NCBI GenBank assembly: GCA_024637315.1 | Contig: JAGXFH010000018.1 | Span: 56,528 to 120,527 of the forward strand | DNA from: Brevirhabdus sp. | GTDB taxonomy: Bacteria > Pseudomonadota > Alphaproteobacteria > Rhodobacterales > Rhodobacteraceae | DNA: 64,000 bases | Direction: 5' to 3' | Shown: in pieces, positions 8,611 through 18,271 of the stretch | Position numbering within the stretch: the stretch's first letter is position 1 | Layout: the number at the start of each line of letters is the position of its first letter | The notes under the pieces: generated by a model | The model's database searches: none | What the model was told of the DNA's origin: nothing | The model's input: only the letters and a program-made list of their open reading frames with translations | Program-made: the position numbers and the translations under genes

Positions 8611-9333
8611 CTAGCACTGCGTGCCTTCGGCGGCGTAGTCCTCGAACCGCTCGCCATTGGCCAGCGCGGCTTCGCGGCCATGGCTGGCCCAGATCAGCCC
8701 GCGCCTAATCATTTCAAGCGCAGGTCCGTGGTCGATGACATTCACCTGATGCCCGAGCGCGTTGTAATAGACCCGCCCAAGGCCCCAGCGTTTGGTCCAG
8801 GCCACCGGCATATCGACGCTACGGTTGGACGAATGATACCAGTGAACGATGGGGAATTCGGTGGTGGCAAGGATATCGGTGGCCGGATCGACATGCAGGT
8901 AATATTGCTCGGACGAGACCTCGAAATCCTCGATCCCTTCGGTCAGGGTGTGATCGGGATCGGTGATTTCCACCATGTAGTCCACGCCGTCGCCGCCCGG
9001 ATGAGCCACCCAGTTGCCACCGGTCATGAATTGCCAAAGCACATTCTCGCGGAACGCGCCGCACATGCCGCCATGGCAGCCGGCGAGACCGGTGCCGCGC
9101 GCGACAGCTTCAGAGACATTGACGGCGTGATCGGGCTCGATCTTCGGCGTGGTCCAGACCGGCACGATCAGGTCCAGGCTGCGCAGATACTCGGCATCCG
9201 CGAAGCACTCGAGGGTGCTTTGGACCTCGACCACCATCCCGTCCGCCGCAAGGATGCTTTCAAAAAGATCGGCGACCTTCCCGGGCTCGTGGCCGTCCCA
9301 GCCGCCCCACGTGATCAGCGCCTTGCGTGTCAT
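8611..9333 (-). CDS. ThuA-domain (trehalose utilisation-like) protein
   Basis: A 240-residue protein with the class I glutamine amidotransferase-like ThuA fold. Seen: GWDGHEP near residue 10, VPVWTTP near 53, GLAGCHGGMCGAF near 80 (position of the nucleophile elbow), PIVHWYHSS near 160, and the WGLGRVYYNALGH motif near 185 that is diagnostic of ThuA. In Sinorhizobium thuA belongs to trehalose catabolism, but no sugar genes are adjacent here, so the role is open. The ATG at 9333 is chosen; the frame extends upstream into the preceding gene. It stands between lolC and proS. Confidence 0.8.
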   Translation of the reverse strand: MTRKALITWGGWDGHEPGKVADLFESILAADGMVVEVQSTLECFADAEYLRSLDLIVPVWTTPKIEPDHAVNVSEAVARGTGLAGCHGGMCGAFRENVLWQFMTGGNWVAHPGGDGVDYMVEITDPDHTLTEGIEDFEVSSEQYYLHVDPATDILATTEFPIVHWYHSSNRSVDMPVAWTKRWGLGRVYYNALGHQVNVIDHGPALEMIRRGLIWASHGREAALANGERFEDYAAEGTQC

Positions 9334-9349
9334 CGTGCCGTCCTTCCTG

Positions 9350-9748
9350 TCATTTCGGAACATGGTCGATTCGGCCCGCCCGGTCAGTCTGGAGCCACAT
9401 GTACCGCGGTGTCATGGGGGTGCTCACTTCCGGGATGCCGAGTTCGGCCCTCCGTCGGTCGAACATCGAAGCGCGTTCATGCACCGGGACGCTGGCGATC
9501 TGCTGATCGAGGAACTCTGCAAAGTCCTTGGCGCAGATATGCCGGACAAGCCGCCACATCGCCCGGATCCCATGAAACGCCGCGATCTGTTCGCGGATGG
9601 TCGCGGTGTAACCTTGATAGGCGTTCCATTCGATCAGGCGGTTCCAGAACTGGCAATGCTGGTTCTTGCAACCCACGAGGATCAGCGATGCGACGACCGC
9701 CGCTGCACCGGTCACCTGTCCGATATTTGCAAACTCGCCCAGGGTCAT
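9350..9748 (-). CDS. Small N-terminally anchored protein, probably internally shortened
   Basis: A 132-residue protein. The first 27 residues (MTLGEFANIGQVTGAAAVVASLI) resemble the membrane anchor that opens a widespread proteobacterial family of about 150-190 residues. That family normally continues with a charged VQIRQNT-like stretch and a long helical region. Here the anchor is followed by GCKNQHCQFWNRLIEWNAYQ, which looks like a later part of the family, so about 40-50 residues may have been deleted in frame. The start has a GGAG ribosome site. It lies 18 bp after proS. No function known. Confidence 0.45.
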   Translation of the reverse strand: MTLGEFANIGQVTGAAAVVASLILVGCKNQHCQFWNRLIEWNAYQGYTATIREQIAAFHGIRAMWRLVRHICAKDFAEFLDQQIASVPVHERASMFDRRRAELGIPEVSTPMTPRYMWLQTDRAGRIDHVPK

Positions 9749-9766
9749 GGTCGGCTCCGTTTCGGC

Positions 9767-11104
9767 TCAGATGTCCAAATAGATCTCCGCTACCCGCGCA
9801 ACGGCCAGTTCCGGCGACAGTTCCTCGCTTTCACCCGTCCGGCGAGAGGTCAGTTCCACCACTCCGTTCTTCAACCCGCGCGGGCCGACTGTGATCCGCC
9901 AGGGCAGGCCAATGAGATCCATCGTGGCGAACTTGGCCCCCGCCCGCTCTTCGCGGTCGTCATAGAGCGGATCCAGCCCCTTGGCGGTCAGGGCCTTGTA
10001 AAGGTCTTCGCACGCCTTGTCGGCCTCGGCGTCACCTTGCTTGAGGTTGACGATACCCACATGGAACGGGGTGACGCCTTCGGGCCAGATGATGCCCCTG
10101 TCGTCATGACTTGCCTCGATGATCGCGCCCAGAAGACGCGACACGCCGATGCCGTGTGATCCCATGTGGACCGGCACTTTTTCACCCTTGTCATTGGTGA
10201 CGGTCGCGGCCATCGCGTCGGAGTATATCGTGCCGAAATAGAAGATCTGGCCGACCTCGATTCCGCGGGCGACGCGCCGCCGGTCCTGTGGAAGGTCGTT
10301 GAAGACTGCCTCGTCATGGGTTTCGTCGGTGCGCGCATAACGCGAGGTGAATTCTTCCAGAACCGCCTGACACTGTGCCACATCGTCATAGTCGATCTCG
10401 CGATTGCCAAATTTCAGCTCGGTGATCTGGCTGTCGTAGAAAACTTCCGATTCGCCGGTCTCGGCCAGAACAAGAAACTCGTGGGTGTAATCGCCGCCGA
10501 TCGGCCCCGAATCCGCGCGCATCGGAATTGCCTGCAGGCCCATGCGTTCGTAGGTGCGCAGGTAGCTGACCAGATGACGGTTGTAGGCGTGCAGCGCATC
10601 TTCCTTCGTCAGGTCGAAATTGTAGCCGTCCTTCATGAGGAATTCGCGGCCGCGCATGACCCCGAACCGGGGGCGCATCTCGTCGCGGAACTTCCACTGT
10701 ATGTGGTAGAGCGTCAGCGGCAAGTCCTTGTAGCTGCCGACATTGGCACGGAAGATATCGGTGATCAGTTCCTCGTTGGTCGGGCCGTACAGCATGTCAC
10801 GACCGTGCCGGTCCTTGATCCGCAGCATTTCCTCGCCGTAATCGTCATAACGTCCGGACTCTCGCCAAAGGTCCGCTGATTGCAGGGTCGGCATCAGCAG
10901 CGGGATATGGCCCGCGCGCTGCTGTTCCTCGTGGACGATCCGTTCGACATTGCGAAGCACCCGATAACCGAGCGGCAGCCACGAATAGATGCCCGCGGCG
11001 GCCTGCTTGATCATGCCCGCGCGCAGCATCAGGCGGTGCGAGACGATCTGCGCCTCGGCGGGCGTCTCCTTCAGGACGGGCAGAAAGTAGCGGGTGAGAC
11101 GCAT
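9767..11104 (-). CDS. proS: Prolyl-tRNA synthetase (short form without editing insert)
   Basis: A 445-residue class II aminoacyl-tRNA synthetase that charges tRNA-Pro. Seen: [25 protein letters not shown] near residue 22, motif 2 [28 protein letters not shown] near 130-160, and [26 protein letters not shown] near 310-340 (motif 3), then the anticodon-binding domain. Motif 2 runs into the catalytic part without the roughly 180-residue INS editing domain of the E. coli enzyme; the short form is usual in alphaproteobacteria. Editing of Ala-tRNA-Pro must come from a free-standing protein not in this window. Confidence 0.96.
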   Translation of the reverse strand: MRLTRYFLPVLKETPAEAQIVSHRLMLRAGMIKQAAAGIYSWLPLGYRVLRNVERIVHEEQQRAGHIPLLMPTLQSADLWRESGRYDDYGEEMLRIKDRHGRDMLYGPTNEELITDIFRANVGSYKDLPLTLYHIQWKFRDEMRPRFGVMRGREFLMKDGYNFDLTKEDALHAYNRHLVSYLRTYERMGLQAIPMRADSGPIGGDYTHEFLVLAETGESEVFYDSQITELKFGNREIDYDDVAQCQAVLEEFTSRYARTDETHDEAVFNDLPQDRRRVARGIEVGQIFYFGTIYSDAMAATVTNDKGEKVPVHMGSHGIGVSRLLGAIIEASHDDRGIIWPEGVTPFHVGIVNLKQGDAEADKACEDLYKALTAKGLDPLYDDREERAGAKFATMDLIGLPWRITVGPRGLKNGVVELTSRRTGESEELSPELAVARVAEIYLDI

Positions 11105-11292
11105 GGATTAGCAAGCCTTCAGTTACCTCAACTGTCGGCAACGATCTAAGCGAAAGGACGGCCTTAGACAATGACTGCGTTCGCTAGCTCGAGGATTGCG
11201 CTGGCCGGGCAGGCCCGAAGGGCGCGCTGACGCCGCAAGATTTGACCTCTTGCGACAAAGCGGCGATAGCTGAGTGTCAGGCGGCAGGAGAT

Positions 11293-12225
11293 ATGGACTT
11301 GATCGGAATCGATGATATCGAAGCAGCACATGAGCGGATCCGCCCACACATCCGGTCGACCCCGGTTCTTGAAATCGAGACTGGTGCGCTCTGCGAGGTG
11401 CCGGTCGCCCTGAAACTTGAGCAGGTCCAGCATACCGGGTCCTTCAAGGTGCGCGGGGCGTTCAACGCGGTCCTGTCAAGCAAGATCGGTTCCGCCGGCG
11501 TCGTCGCGATATCTGGGGGCAATCACGGAGCCGCCGTGGGGTATGCCGCCACCAGCATGGGGCATCGCGCAACGGTGTTCGCGCCCGCCATCGCCAGCCA
11601 GGTCAAGATCGACCGAATGCGCAGCTTCGGGGCCGAGGTCATCGTCATGGATGCCCGGGTCGACGAGGCCATCGCGGCCTTCGAGGACCATGCAAGGAAG
11701 ACCGGCGCGCTGGCCGTGCATCCCTATGACGCTCCGCTTACGCTTGCCGGACAAGGCACGCTGGGTCTTGAGCTGCAGCGCCAATTGCCCGCGATCGACA
11801 CGTTGTGCGTCTCTGTCGGCGGCGGGGGGCTGATCGGCGGGATCGCGGCGTGGTACGGCGACCGGATCAGGATTCTGGCTGTCGAAACCGAAGGCACGGC
11901 CGCCTATCGCGCGCTGTTGCGCGATGGGCCGGATGCCTCGATCACACCGTCCGGCATTTCGGCAAGCGCACTTGGCGCGGCCAGTATCGGCGCATTGCCG
12001 CGCGAGGCGCTGGCCCGCGCCGATGTGCACTCCATCGTGGTCAGCGATGACGATGTCATCGCCGCGCAGCAACGGTTGTGGGAAACAGCCCGCATCATCG
12101 GCGAGCCAGGCGCCGCGACGGCGCTGGCGGCGCTGACGTCGGGGGCCTATCATCCTGCCAGGGACGAACGCGTGGCGGTCCTGATCTGCGGCGGCAATGC
12201 CACTCCGGGCTGGTTTCTGCCATGA
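11293..12225 (+). CDS. PLP-dependent threonine/serine dehydratase-like enzyme
   Basis: A 310-residue fold-type II PLP enzyme related to threonine dehydratase and serine racemase. Seen: HTGSFKVRGAFNAV near residue 48 with the Schiff-base Lys, SGGNHGAAVGYAA near 75 (phosphate/Asn contact), the SVGGGGLIGG phosphate loop near 175, and ICGGNATP near the C-terminus where the family has a Ser/Cys contacting the pyridine nitrogen. It lacks the ACT-like regulatory domain of biosynthetic IlvA, so a catabolic or racemase role is likely. The ATG at 11293 follows a GGCAGGAG ribosome site; an upstream in-frame start lacks one. It is divergent from proS across about 190 bp. Confidence 0.85.
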   Translation: MDLIGIDDIEAAHERIRPHIRSTPVLEIETGALCEVPVALKLEQVQHTGSFKVRGAFNAVLSSKIGSAGVVAISGGNHGAAVGYAATSMGHRATVFAPAIASQVKIDRMRSFGAEVIVMDARVDEAIAAFEDHARKTGALAVHPYDAPLTLAGQGTLGLELQRQLPAIDTLCVSVGGGGLIGGIAAWYGDRIRILAVETEGTAAYRALLRDGPDASITPSGISASALGAASIGALPREALARADVHSIVVSDDDVIAAQQRLWETARIIGEPGAATALAALTSGAYHPARDERVAVLICGGNATPGWFLP

Positions 12226-12306
12226 CGGCTTCCGGGTTTGGCCGATGACGGACCTTGATACCGGTCCGTCGGCAGGCAACATAGGGCGAAAGGTTATGGA
12301 GATCAC

Positions 12307-13374
12307 ATGGCCCTGACGGCTAAGAAACAGTTAAGATACTGGGGGGTGGCCACTGCCGCGTTCTTCGTCGCGCTGTGGGTGCTTGGGGACGTGATCCTGC
12401 CCTTCGTGCTGGGCGGTGCCCTTGCCTATCTCCTCGACCCGATTGCGGACTGGCTGCAGAAGATCGGGTTGAACCGCGTGATGGCGACAATCGTGATCAC
12501 GCTGTTCACGATGATCCTGTTCGTGCTGGTGGGGCTTCTCGTCCTGCCAACGCTGGTACAGCAGATGGCCGGGCTGTTCGAAACCGCACCCAAGCTGGTA
12601 CAGCAGTTCAGCAGCTTCCTGACCGAGCGATTGCCCGACTTGCTGGATAGCGAAAGCCGGATCTCCAGATCGTTGATGTCGGTCGGCGAAACGCTGCGAT
12701 CCAAGGGCGGGGAGGTTCTGGACACGCTCCTGTCTTCGGCGGCGAGCGTGGTGAACGCCGTCCTTCTGGTGGTGCTGGTGCCGGTCATCACATTCTATCT
12801 GCTGATCGACTGGGACAAGATGGTGGGGCGGATCAACGAGCTTTTGCCCCGCGAACATGCGCCGACCATCCGCGCTCTGGCAGGCGATATCGACCGGACT
12901 TTGGCCTCTTTCATCCGCGGACAAGGCACCGTCTGCTTGATTCTCGGCACTTTCTACGCCGTGGCGCTGATGCTGGTCGGATTGCAGTTCGGACTGATCG
13001 TGGGCGCTGTCGCCGGCCTGCTGACCTTCATTCCCTATGTCGGCGCTTTGGTCGGCGGCGCACTTGCGATCGGGCTGGCGCTGTTCCAGTTCTGGGGTGA
13101 CCTGATCTGGATCGCCGCTGTCGCCGGCATATTCGCTTTGGGGCAGTTCCTCGAAGGCAACATCCTGACCCCGAAACTTGTCGGCCGTTCCGTGGGACTG
13201 CACCCGGTCTGGCTGATTTTTGCCCTGACAGCGTTCGGGACCCTGTTCGGCTTTGTCGGCATGCTGGTGGCGGTTCCGGTGGCTGCTGCGCTTGGCGTGC
13301 TGACCCGCTTTGCGATTTCGCAATACAAGGACAGCCGGCTTTACAACGGCACGGAAGGGCCTGACGAGAATTAG
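12307..13374 (+). CDS. AI-2E family transporter (PerM/TqsA-like)
   Basis: A 355-residue membrane protein with about eight helices. After two N-terminal helices and one more near residues 60-80 there is an amphipathic extracytoplasmic stretch (residues about 85-140), then the conserved IRGQGTVCLILGTFYAVALMLVGL segment near 200, a LLTFIPYVGALVGG motif near 240, and QFLEGNILTPKLVG near 280, all diagnostic. The family includes TqsA and many proteins of unknown substrate, so AI-2 export should not be assumed. The stop is 1 bp from the start of the next gene, a probable operon. Confidence 0.85.
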   Translation: MALTAKKQLRYWGVATAAFFVALWVLGDVILPFVLGGALAYLLDPIADWLQKIGLNRVMATIVITLFTMILFVLVGLLVLPTLVQQMAGLFETAPKLVQQFSSFLTERLPDLLDSESRISRSLMSVGETLRSKGGEVLDTLLSSAASVVNAVLLVVLVPVITFYLLIDWDKMVGRINELLPREHAPTIRALAGDIDRTLASFIRGQGTVCLILGTFYAVALMLVGLQFGLIVGAVAGLLTFIPYVGALVGGALAIGLALFQFWGDLIWIAAVAGIFALGQFLEGNILTPKLVGRSVGLHPVWLIFALTAFGTLFGFVGMLVAVPVAAALGVLTRFAISQYKDSRLYNGTEGPDEN

Positions 13375-13375
13375 G

Positions 13376-14065
13376 ATGCCACGCCAACTGACCTTCGACC
13401 TGCCCGCGAAACCCGCGCTTGGACGGGATGACTTTTTTGTCTCCCCAGCCAATGCGGTCGCCGTGGCCGCATTGGAGGATTGGCCCGGTTGGCCGCAACG
13501 CAAGCTGGCGCTGATCGGGCCAACGGGATCGGGCAAGACCCATCTGGTTCATGTCTGGGCCGCCGAGACCGGTGGCCACGTGCTTTCTGCCGCGAACCTG
13601 GCGAACGCGGATATCGAGGCGCTTGCCTCTGGCGGATCCAAGCTGGCCGTCGAAGACGCGGACGGGATCGCCGGGGATGCTCAGGCCGAACAGGCATTGT
13701 TTCATCTCCACAACTTCGTGCTGGCCGAGGCCGGGGTCCTGCTGCTGACAGGCACCGCGCCGCCGCGCCAATGGGCGCTCACGTTGCCTGATCTGGCCAG
13801 CCGGCTACAGGCCACCGGGGTGGTCCGGCTTGACGCTCCGGATGATGCGTTGCTCAGGGCTGTCTTGCTGAAGCTCTTCGCCGACCGGCAGCTTGCGGTG
13901 CCGCCGCCGGTCATCGACTATCTGATCACCCGGATGGAGCGCAGCTTTGACGGGGCGCAACGTCTTGTAGCCGTCCTGGACAGGGCCGCGCTGGCCGAAC
14001 AGCGCTCGATCACCCGCGCGCTCGCGACCGCGGTTCTGGACAAAGACGGAAAGGGGGCGGCATGA
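13376..14065 (+). CDS. hdaA: DnaA-like regulatory ATPase (HdaA)
   Basis: A 229-residue protein carrying the AAA+ core of DnaA without the DNA-binding domain. In alphaproteobacteria HdaA, with the beta clamp, stimulates hydrolysis of DnaA-ATP and prevents over-initiation. Seen: an N-terminal QLTFDLP, a clamp-binding type sequence; Walker [15 protein letters not shown] near residue 40; LAVEDADGI near 90 (Walker B position); and an arginine-containing [18 protein letters not shown] sensor segment near 143. It overlaps or abuts the transporter gene upstream. The ATG at 13376 gives the conserved N-terminus. Confidence 0.85.
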   Translation: MPRQLTFDLPAKPALGRDDFFVSPANAVAVAALEDWPGWPQRKLALIGPTGSGKTHLVHVWAAETGGHVLSAANLANADIEALASGGSKLAVEDADGIAGDAQAEQALFHLHNFVLAEAGVLLLTGTAPPRQWALTLPDLASRLQATGVVRLDAPDDALLRAVLLKLFADRQLAVPPPVIDYLITRMERSFDGAQRLVAVLDRAALAEQRSITRALATAVLDKDGKGAA

Positions 14066-14108
14066 TGGGTGTCACCGTCCCGTCACACTCGACCCGGGTA
14101 AACCATTC

Positions 14109-16283
14109 ATGACCAACGCGAATTTTCTGAAAGCGCCCTACGCCGAGCCGATCGACGTGCCGGAAGCCGAACGAACCGGCCCCGGACGGTTCTTCAATCG
14201 AGAGCTGAGCTGGCTGGCGTTCAACTGGCGCGTTCTGGAAGAGGCCGACAATCCGCGCGTGCCGCTTCTGGAGAGGCTCAGGTTTCTGTCGATCTCGGCC
14301 ACCAACCTCGATGAGTTCTACACGGTTCGTGTCGCGGGACTGCGCGAGCTGGCTCATGCCGGCAACACGACGCCGGCGGCCGACGGTCACACCCCCGCAG
14401 AGCAGCTGGTCCTGATCAACAAGGACGCCCGCAACCTGATGCATGCGCAGCAGGCGACCTGGAATCGGCTGCGACGGGCGATGGATGCCGAAGGTATCGT
14501 CATCTGCAACCGGACCAGATTGTCGAAGGCGGATACCAAATATCTCGAAGAGGTGTTTCTCAGTCAGGTTTTTCCGGTCCTGTCGCCACTCGCGATCGAC
14601 CCGGCGCATCCCTTTCCGTTCATTCCGAATGCCGGGTTTGTGCTGGCGCTTCAACTTGAACGCAAAAGCGACAAGCGGGGGTTGCAGGCCCTGCTGCCGA
14701 TCCCGCAACAGATCGCCCGATTCACATCCCTGCCGGCGAGAGCCGGGCGTCATCGGTTCCTGCCGCTCGAAGAGCTGCTGTTGCTGCATCTCGACGCGCT
14801 TTTCCCTGGGTACCAAGCGGTCGGCAATTGCGCCTTTCGGGTACTGCGCGACAGCGATCTGGAGGTCGAGGACGAAGCCGAGGATCTCGTTCGCGAATTC
14901 GAGGTTGCGCTGAAACGGCGTCGGCGCGGCGAAGTCGTGCGGATGAAGATCTCGGCCGATGCCCCCAGCGCGCTGCGATCGCTGATCATGAGCCAGCTTC
15001 ACGTGCGCGAGGATGAGATCGTCGAGGTCAAGGGCATGATCGGCATGGCCGATCTCAAGGAACTGGTGCTCGAGCAGCGCCCCGATCTGTTATGGCCAAG
15101 TTTCAACCCCCGCGTGCCCGAGCGTGTGCAGGACCACGAGGGCGACATGTTCGCCGCGATCCGGCAAAAGGACATGCTGCTGCACCACCCCTACGAGACA
15201 TTCGACATGGTGGTGCGGTTCCTGCATCAGGCAGCGAACGACCCCGATGTGCTGGCGATCAAGCAGACGCTTTACCGCACCTCACGGGACAGCCCGATCG
15301 TTACGGCGCTCTGCGAAGCCGCCGAGAACGGCAAATCGGTGACCGCCCTTGTCGAGTTGAAGGCGCGTTTCGACGAAGCCGCAAATATCCGCCAGTCGCG
15401 CAGGCTGGAACGCGCCGGCGCGCATGTCGTCTACGGTTTCATCAACTACAAGACCCATGCCAAGATCAGCACGGTGGTGCGACGTGAAAACGGTCAACTG
15501 GTGACTTATACGCACTATGGAACCGGCAACTATCACCCGATTACCGCCCGGATCTATACCGACCTGTCGTTGTTCACCTGCGACCCCGCGCTGGGGCGCG
15601 ATGCCACCAAGGTGTTCAACTATCTGTCCGGCTATGCGCAGCCCGAAGTTCTGGAAAACCTGGCCATTTCTCCCCTCAACCTGAAATCGACCCTGATCGA
15701 GTTGATCGAACGCGAGGCGCAGTATGCCGCCGAGGGCAAACCGGCCGAGATCTGGGCCAAGATGAACTCGATCGTCGATGCAGAGGTCATCGACGCACTA
15801 TATGCCGCCAGTCAGCGCGGCGTGAAAATCAGCCTTGTCGTGCGCGGCATCTGCGGGCTGCGTCCCGGCATCAAGGGACTGTCAGAGAACATCCGCGTCA
15901 AAAGCATCGTCGGGCGATTTCTTGAACATTCCCGCATCGTCTGCTTTGGCAGCGGCCACGGATTGCCTGCCAAGAAGGCCAAGGTCTTCATCTCTTCCGC
16001 CGACTGGATGGGTCGCAACCTTGTGCGCCGGGTGGAAACACTGGTGCAAATCAAGAACGCAACGGTCAAGGCCCAGATCGTCAGCCAGATCATGGCTGCC
16101 AACATGGCCGATGAGGCACAAAGCTGGATCCTTCGACCCAGCGGCAAGTTTGAACGCCCTGCCCCAGCCGATCTCGACCACCCCTTCAACTGCCACCGTT
16201 TTTTCATGGAATATCCGTCCCTGTCGGGTCGCGGCTCCGCAGGTGCGTCCGATGTTCCGGAATTGACCCACTCCAGAGATTGA
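14109..16283 (+). CDS. ppk1: Polyphosphate kinase 1
   Basis: A 724-residue PPK1, which makes polyphosphate from ATP at the membrane. Seen: the N-terminal [22 protein letters not shown] segment, [43 protein letters not shown] (residue about 385), [20 protein letters not shown] with the autophosphorylated His near 445, [22 protein letters not shown], and the C-terminal [16 protein letters not shown]. All domains are present. ppx follows after about 50 bp on the same strand, so synthesis and degradation of polyphosphate are encoded side by side. Confidence 0.96.
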   Translation: MTNANFLKAPYAEPIDVPEAERTGPGRFFNRELSWLAFNWRVLEEADNPRVPLLERLRFLSISATNLDEFYTVRVAGLRELAHAGNTTPAADGHTPAEQLVLINKDARNLMHAQQATWNRLRRAMDAEGIVICNRTRLSKADTKYLEEVFLSQVFPVLSPLAIDPAHPFPFIPNAGFVLALQLERKSDKRGLQALLPIPQQIARFTSLPARAGRHRFLPLEELLLLHLDALFPGYQAVGNCAFRVLRDSDLEVEDEAEDLVREFEVALKRRRRGEVVRMKISADAPSALRSLIMSQLHVREDEIVEVKGMIGMADLKELVLEQRPDLLWPSFNPRVPERVQDHEGDMFAAIRQKDMLLHHPYETFDMVVRFLHQAANDPDVLAIKQTLYRTSRDSPIVTALCEAAENGKSVTALVELKARFDEAANIRQSRRLERAGAHVVYGFINYKTHAKISTVVRRENGQLVTYTHYGTGNYHPITARIYTDLSLFTCDPALGRDATKVFNYLSGYAQPEVLENLAISPLNLKSTLIELIEREAQYAAEGKPAEIWAKMNSIVDAEVIDALYAASQRGVKISLVVRGICGLRPGIKGLSENIRVKSIVGRFLEHSRIVCFGSGHGLPAKKAKVFISSADWMGRNLVRRVETLVQIKNATVKAQIVSQIMAANMADEAQSWILRPSGKFERPAPADLDHPFNCHRFFMEYPSLSGRGSAGASDVPELTHSRD

Positions 16284-16334
16284 CGCGGGTCGCCGGGGTT
16301 GGCAGGGTCGGGCTACGCTTTGGGGGACAATCTG

Positions 16335-17882
16335 ATGGACGGTACCGGCGAAGGCCAAGGCGAGGACTGGGGGCCGTTCGGCCGACCGTTGTTCGAGGAT
16401 CCGTCGGCACGCGCACTGTCCAGGGTCGGCGTCGTCGATGTCGGCTCGAACTCGGTTCGACTGGTTGTGTTCGATGGCGCGGCACGTAGCCCGGCCTACT
16501 TCTACAACGAAAAGATCATGTGCGCCCTCGGTGCAGGATTGGGCGCGACCGGCCATCTCAGCCCGCAAGGGCGTGTGCGGGCAATGTCGGCGCTGAAGCG
16601 GTTTCAACTGCTCGCCGAAGGGATGAGGCTGCCGCCGCTGACCGCGGTCGCAACCGCCGCGGTTCGCGAGGCGACCGATGGACCGGAGTTCCAAAGACAG
16701 GTGCTGAACGAAACCGGCCTGAAGCTGTGGGTCATCGACGGAGAGGAAGAGGCTCGGCTTTCTGCGCAGGGCGTCCTGCTGGGCTGGCCCGAGGCCGAGG
16801 GGCTGGTCTGCGATATCGGCGGCTCGTCCATGGAACTGGCCGAGGTCAGGGGCGGTCGTGTCGGGCGGCGTGTAACCTCGCCGCTGGGGCCATTGAAATT
16901 GCAGGCGATCAAGGGCGGCAAGAAGGCATTGCGGGCACATATCGCCGGCGTCATGACCGACCTGGTCGAGCGGATCGGCCGTGACAACAAGCGGCTTTAT
17001 CTGGTTGGGGGCAGTTGGCGGGCAATTGCCAGGCTGGACATGGAACGGCGCCGCTATCCGCTGCATGTGCTGCACGAATACCGGATGACGCCAAAAGCGG
17101 TTCTTGCCACGGTGAAGTGGATAAACGCCAATGATATAAACGAGTTGCGGGGCCGCACCGGAACCTCCGAGGCGCGGATGTCGTTGGTGCCGATCGCGTC
17201 GGAGGTGTTGCGTCAACTGGTGCGCAAATTCGGCCCGAAAGAGATCGACTTGTCGAGCTATGGCATCCGCGAGGGCATGCTTTATGAACAGATGCCGGAA
17301 CGGTTGCGTCGACGCGATCCGCTGATCGAGGCTTGCCGCTTCGCCGAGGCGAAAGATGCCAGGATGCCCGGTTCTGGCCGAGCATTGAATGCGTTCATCG
17401 CACCGATCTTCACCAGCGCCACGCCGGCCCGTCGACGTATGGTGCGGGCCGCCTGCCTGCTGCACGATGTCACCTGGCGGGCGCATCCCGACTACCGCGC
17501 CGAGGTCTGCTTTGACAACGCGACCCGCGCCAATATGGGCGGACTGACCCACCGGGAACGCATCTGGCTGGGCCTCGCCCTGCTGCATCGCTACAAGAGT
17601 TCCCGCGACGGGTCCCGGTTTGCCGAACTTTTCGAACTGCTTGAGCCGCGCGAGATACAGTCTGCGGAAGTGGCGGGGAAAGCGATGCGCTTCGGCGCGA
17701 TGTTCTCGGTCGAGGCCCCCGAGAACATGGCCCGACTGAAGTGGCAATCGAAAAAGAAAGTATTGACCCTGGCACTCACCCAGCGCGGAGAAATCCTGTT
17801 CGGCGAGGTTGCGCAAGCCCGGTTCGGCGCACTGGTCTCGGCGTTGAATGCCGAAGCCGTTGTCAAGCGCATGCGCGGATAG
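16335..17882 (+). CDS. ppx: Exopolyphosphatase (Ppx/GppA family)
   Basis: A 515-residue Ppx/GppA phosphatase that removes phosphate from polyphosphate or pppGpp. Seen: VVDVGSNSVRLVVFDG near residue 32 (phosphate 1 loop), AVATAAVREATDGPEF near 95, IDGEEEARLSAQG with the catalytic Glu near 135, and VCDIGGSSMELAEV near 158 (phosphate 2 loop), then the long helical C-terminal half with an HD-like region (LLHDVTWRAHPDYR near 380). The ATG at 16335 follows a GGGGG stretch; an in-frame TTG lies 36 bp upstream. It follows ppk1. Confidence 0.94.
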   Translation: MDGTGEGQGEDWGPFGRPLFEDPSARALSRVGVVDVGSNSVRLVVFDGAARSPAYFYNEKIMCALGAGLGATGHLSPQGRVRAMSALKRFQLLAEGMRLPPLTAVATAAVREATDGPEFQRQVLNETGLKLWVIDGEEEARLSAQGVLLGWPEAEGLVCDIGGSSMELAEVRGGRVGRRVTSPLGPLKLQAIKGGKKALRAHIAGVMTDLVERIGRDNKRLYLVGGSWRAIARLDMERRRYPLHVLHEYRMTPKAVLATVKWINANDINELRGRTGTSEARMSLVPIASEVLRQLVRKFGPKEIDLSSYGIREGMLYEQMPERLRRRDPLIEACRFAEAKDARMPGSGRALNAFIAPIFTSATPARRRMVRAACLLHDVTWRAHPDYRAEVCFDNATRANMGGLTHRERIWLGLALLHRYKSSRDGSRFAELFELLEPREIQSAEVAGKAMRFGAMFSVEAPENMARLKWQSKKKVLTLALTQRGEILFGEVAQARFGALVSALNAEAVVKRMRG

Positions 17883-17924
17883 CGAGCCGCCCTCGCCAGC
17901 AATCGCGATCAATCCGGTAGCCGG

Positions 17925-18233
17925 TCAGAGGTCGACTTCGCCGTCTTCATCCAAGTGATCGGGAACAAGCGGCACCCTTCGACGTATGATGATATCGCCG
18001 TTCGGCAACACTTCGGGCAAGTGATAAGCGTTGAGATCCTGGATCTGGCCTTCAAGATCTTCAACCACCGGACCAAGTTCCTGCATCAGACCTTCAAGCA
18101 GAAGGCGGGTTCCTTGATGCAGCAGGCTCATGCCCTCACTCATCTGGTCAGTGTTAGGGTCCACCGGATCCTGCGCCGAAATCGGCGATGCAAGAAGCGA
18201 AGCGGCGACGAAAATTGGCAGGAACTGTTTCAT
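17925..18233 (-). CDS. Small secreted/periplasmic protein
   Basis: A 102-residue protein with a Sec signal peptide (MKQFLPIFVAASLLASPISAQ, cleavage expected after the SAQ/ISA region) and a short acidic mature part that contains an amphipathic helix (residues about 35-65, SEGMSLLHQGTRLLLEGLMQEL) and a PNGDIIIRRR segment. I recall similar short proteins in Rhodobacteraceae, but no function is known. It lies 39 bp downstream of the next minus-strand gene and converges on ppx. Confidence 0.65.
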   Translation of the reverse strand: MKQFLPIFVAASLLASPISAQDPVDPNTDQMSEGMSLLHQGTRLLLEGLMQELGPVVEDLEGQIQDLNAYHLPEVLPNGDIIIRRRVPLVPDHLDEDGEVDL

Positions 18234-18271
18234 GGATTCAATATAGGGGCAAATCCGGCCAAGTTTAAGGG

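Noticed and set aside
15882..17912. Long open frame antisense to ppk1 and ppx
   Set aside because: It spans two genuine genes on the other strand and has no protein-like motifs.
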